Of a DNA stretch of 64,000 nucleotides, positions 63,839 through 64,000 are shown one piece after another (position 1 is the first letter of the stretch; every line of letters begins with the position of its first letter). Below the pieces are notes generated by a model. It saw only the letters and a program-made list of their open reading frames with translations, was not told where the DNA came from and ran no database searches. Origin of the DNA: Isoetes taiwanensis. Lineage: Eukaryota; Streptophyta; Lycopodiopsida; Isoetales; Isoetaceae. The stretch covers positions 17,220,618 to 17,284,617 of the forward strand of contig JAJEKV010000014.1 of NCBI GenBank assembly GCA_021234155.1, in the 5' to 3' direction. A program made the position numbers and the translations under genes.

Positions 63839-64000
63839 ACATGGTTTCTGGGTGCGATTTGTCGACGACTATATGTCTGCCATTGCCAGAGCCCTTGCCT
63901 CTTCTTAGTGCGCTGGATGCCTCCTTTAGGGCTTTGATATTTGCCTTATATTGGGGTAAGTGAATTGCATGGAGGCATTTGGTTTCCCCTTTCCTTGGCG
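63839..64000. other. Flank, nothing recognised
   Basis: Clean-arm sequence with no gene, RNA or repeat that I can support. It is cut by the window edge. Confidence 0.5.

Larger units (their letters stand above)
59451..64000 (+). repeat. Right (clean) arm of the fold-back palindrome
   Basis: High-quality partner of 54,900-59,450. Its CSA exons are open, its splice borders intact and its words lack the GCC excess of the left arm. It continues beyond the right edge. Every statement about biology in this window should rest on this arm. Confidence 0.85.

Overview
The window is eukaryotic, and one gene places it in the land-plant lineage. On the minus strand at 60,702-63,193 there are seven consecutive exons with GT/AG borders that keep one reading frame. 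They encode 398 residues of a WD40 protein that I recognise as Cockayne syndrome A (CSA/ERCC8), closest to plant CSA-1. CSA is the DDB1-binding substrate receptor of the CUL4 ubiquitin ligase in transcription-coupled DNA repair. Introns 1 and 2 are very short (59 and 68 bp). The final exon (the rest of the last WD40 blade and an acidic tail) is absent.

The main observation is architectural. The window folds on itself at about 59,450 with no spacer. Reading left from that point on the complementary strand reproduces, in order, the sequence to the right: the 41-bp tandem repeat, intron 7, CSA exons 7 and 6, intron 6 and the CSA start region. The right arm (59,451-64,000) is clean, with intact exons and splice sites. 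The left arm is a heavily damaged copy, full of substitutions and indels and enriched in GCC/CGC words on the plus strand. The CSA copy in it (about 55,668-58,276, plus strand) is unreadable as protein. The simplest reading is a fold-back (template then complement) long-read chimera whose second pass was basecalled badly. A true inverted duplication followed by decay of one arm is the alternative.

If so, positions 1 to about 54,900 are a noisy reverse complement of sequence that lies beyond the right edge of this window. That explains why 55 kb contain many short open frames but no recognisable protein, tRNA, rRNA or mobile-element gene. Its ORFs should not be annotated. Some non-coding structure still shows through the noise: a polypyrimidine tract (1-605), a hairpin-forming minisatellite of about 60 bp (9,128-9,570) with opposite-strand relatives near 4.2 kb and perhaps 6.4 kb, and two families of direct dispersed repeats (14.1/22.5 kb and 12.7/28.8 kb).

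Layout: 1-54,900, damaged arm with repeats only; 54,900-59,450, damaged mirror of the visible right arm; 59,450, fold point; 59,451-60,701, CSA intron 7 (unfinished) with a 41-bp tandem repeat and one unidentified open frame; 60,702-63,193, CSA coding exons; 63,194-63,560, likely CSA promoter with several ACGT-core motifs; 63,629-63,838, a 105-bp tandem duplication. I found no convincing new molecular system. The fold-back structure is the most consequential finding, because it decides how everything else must be read.
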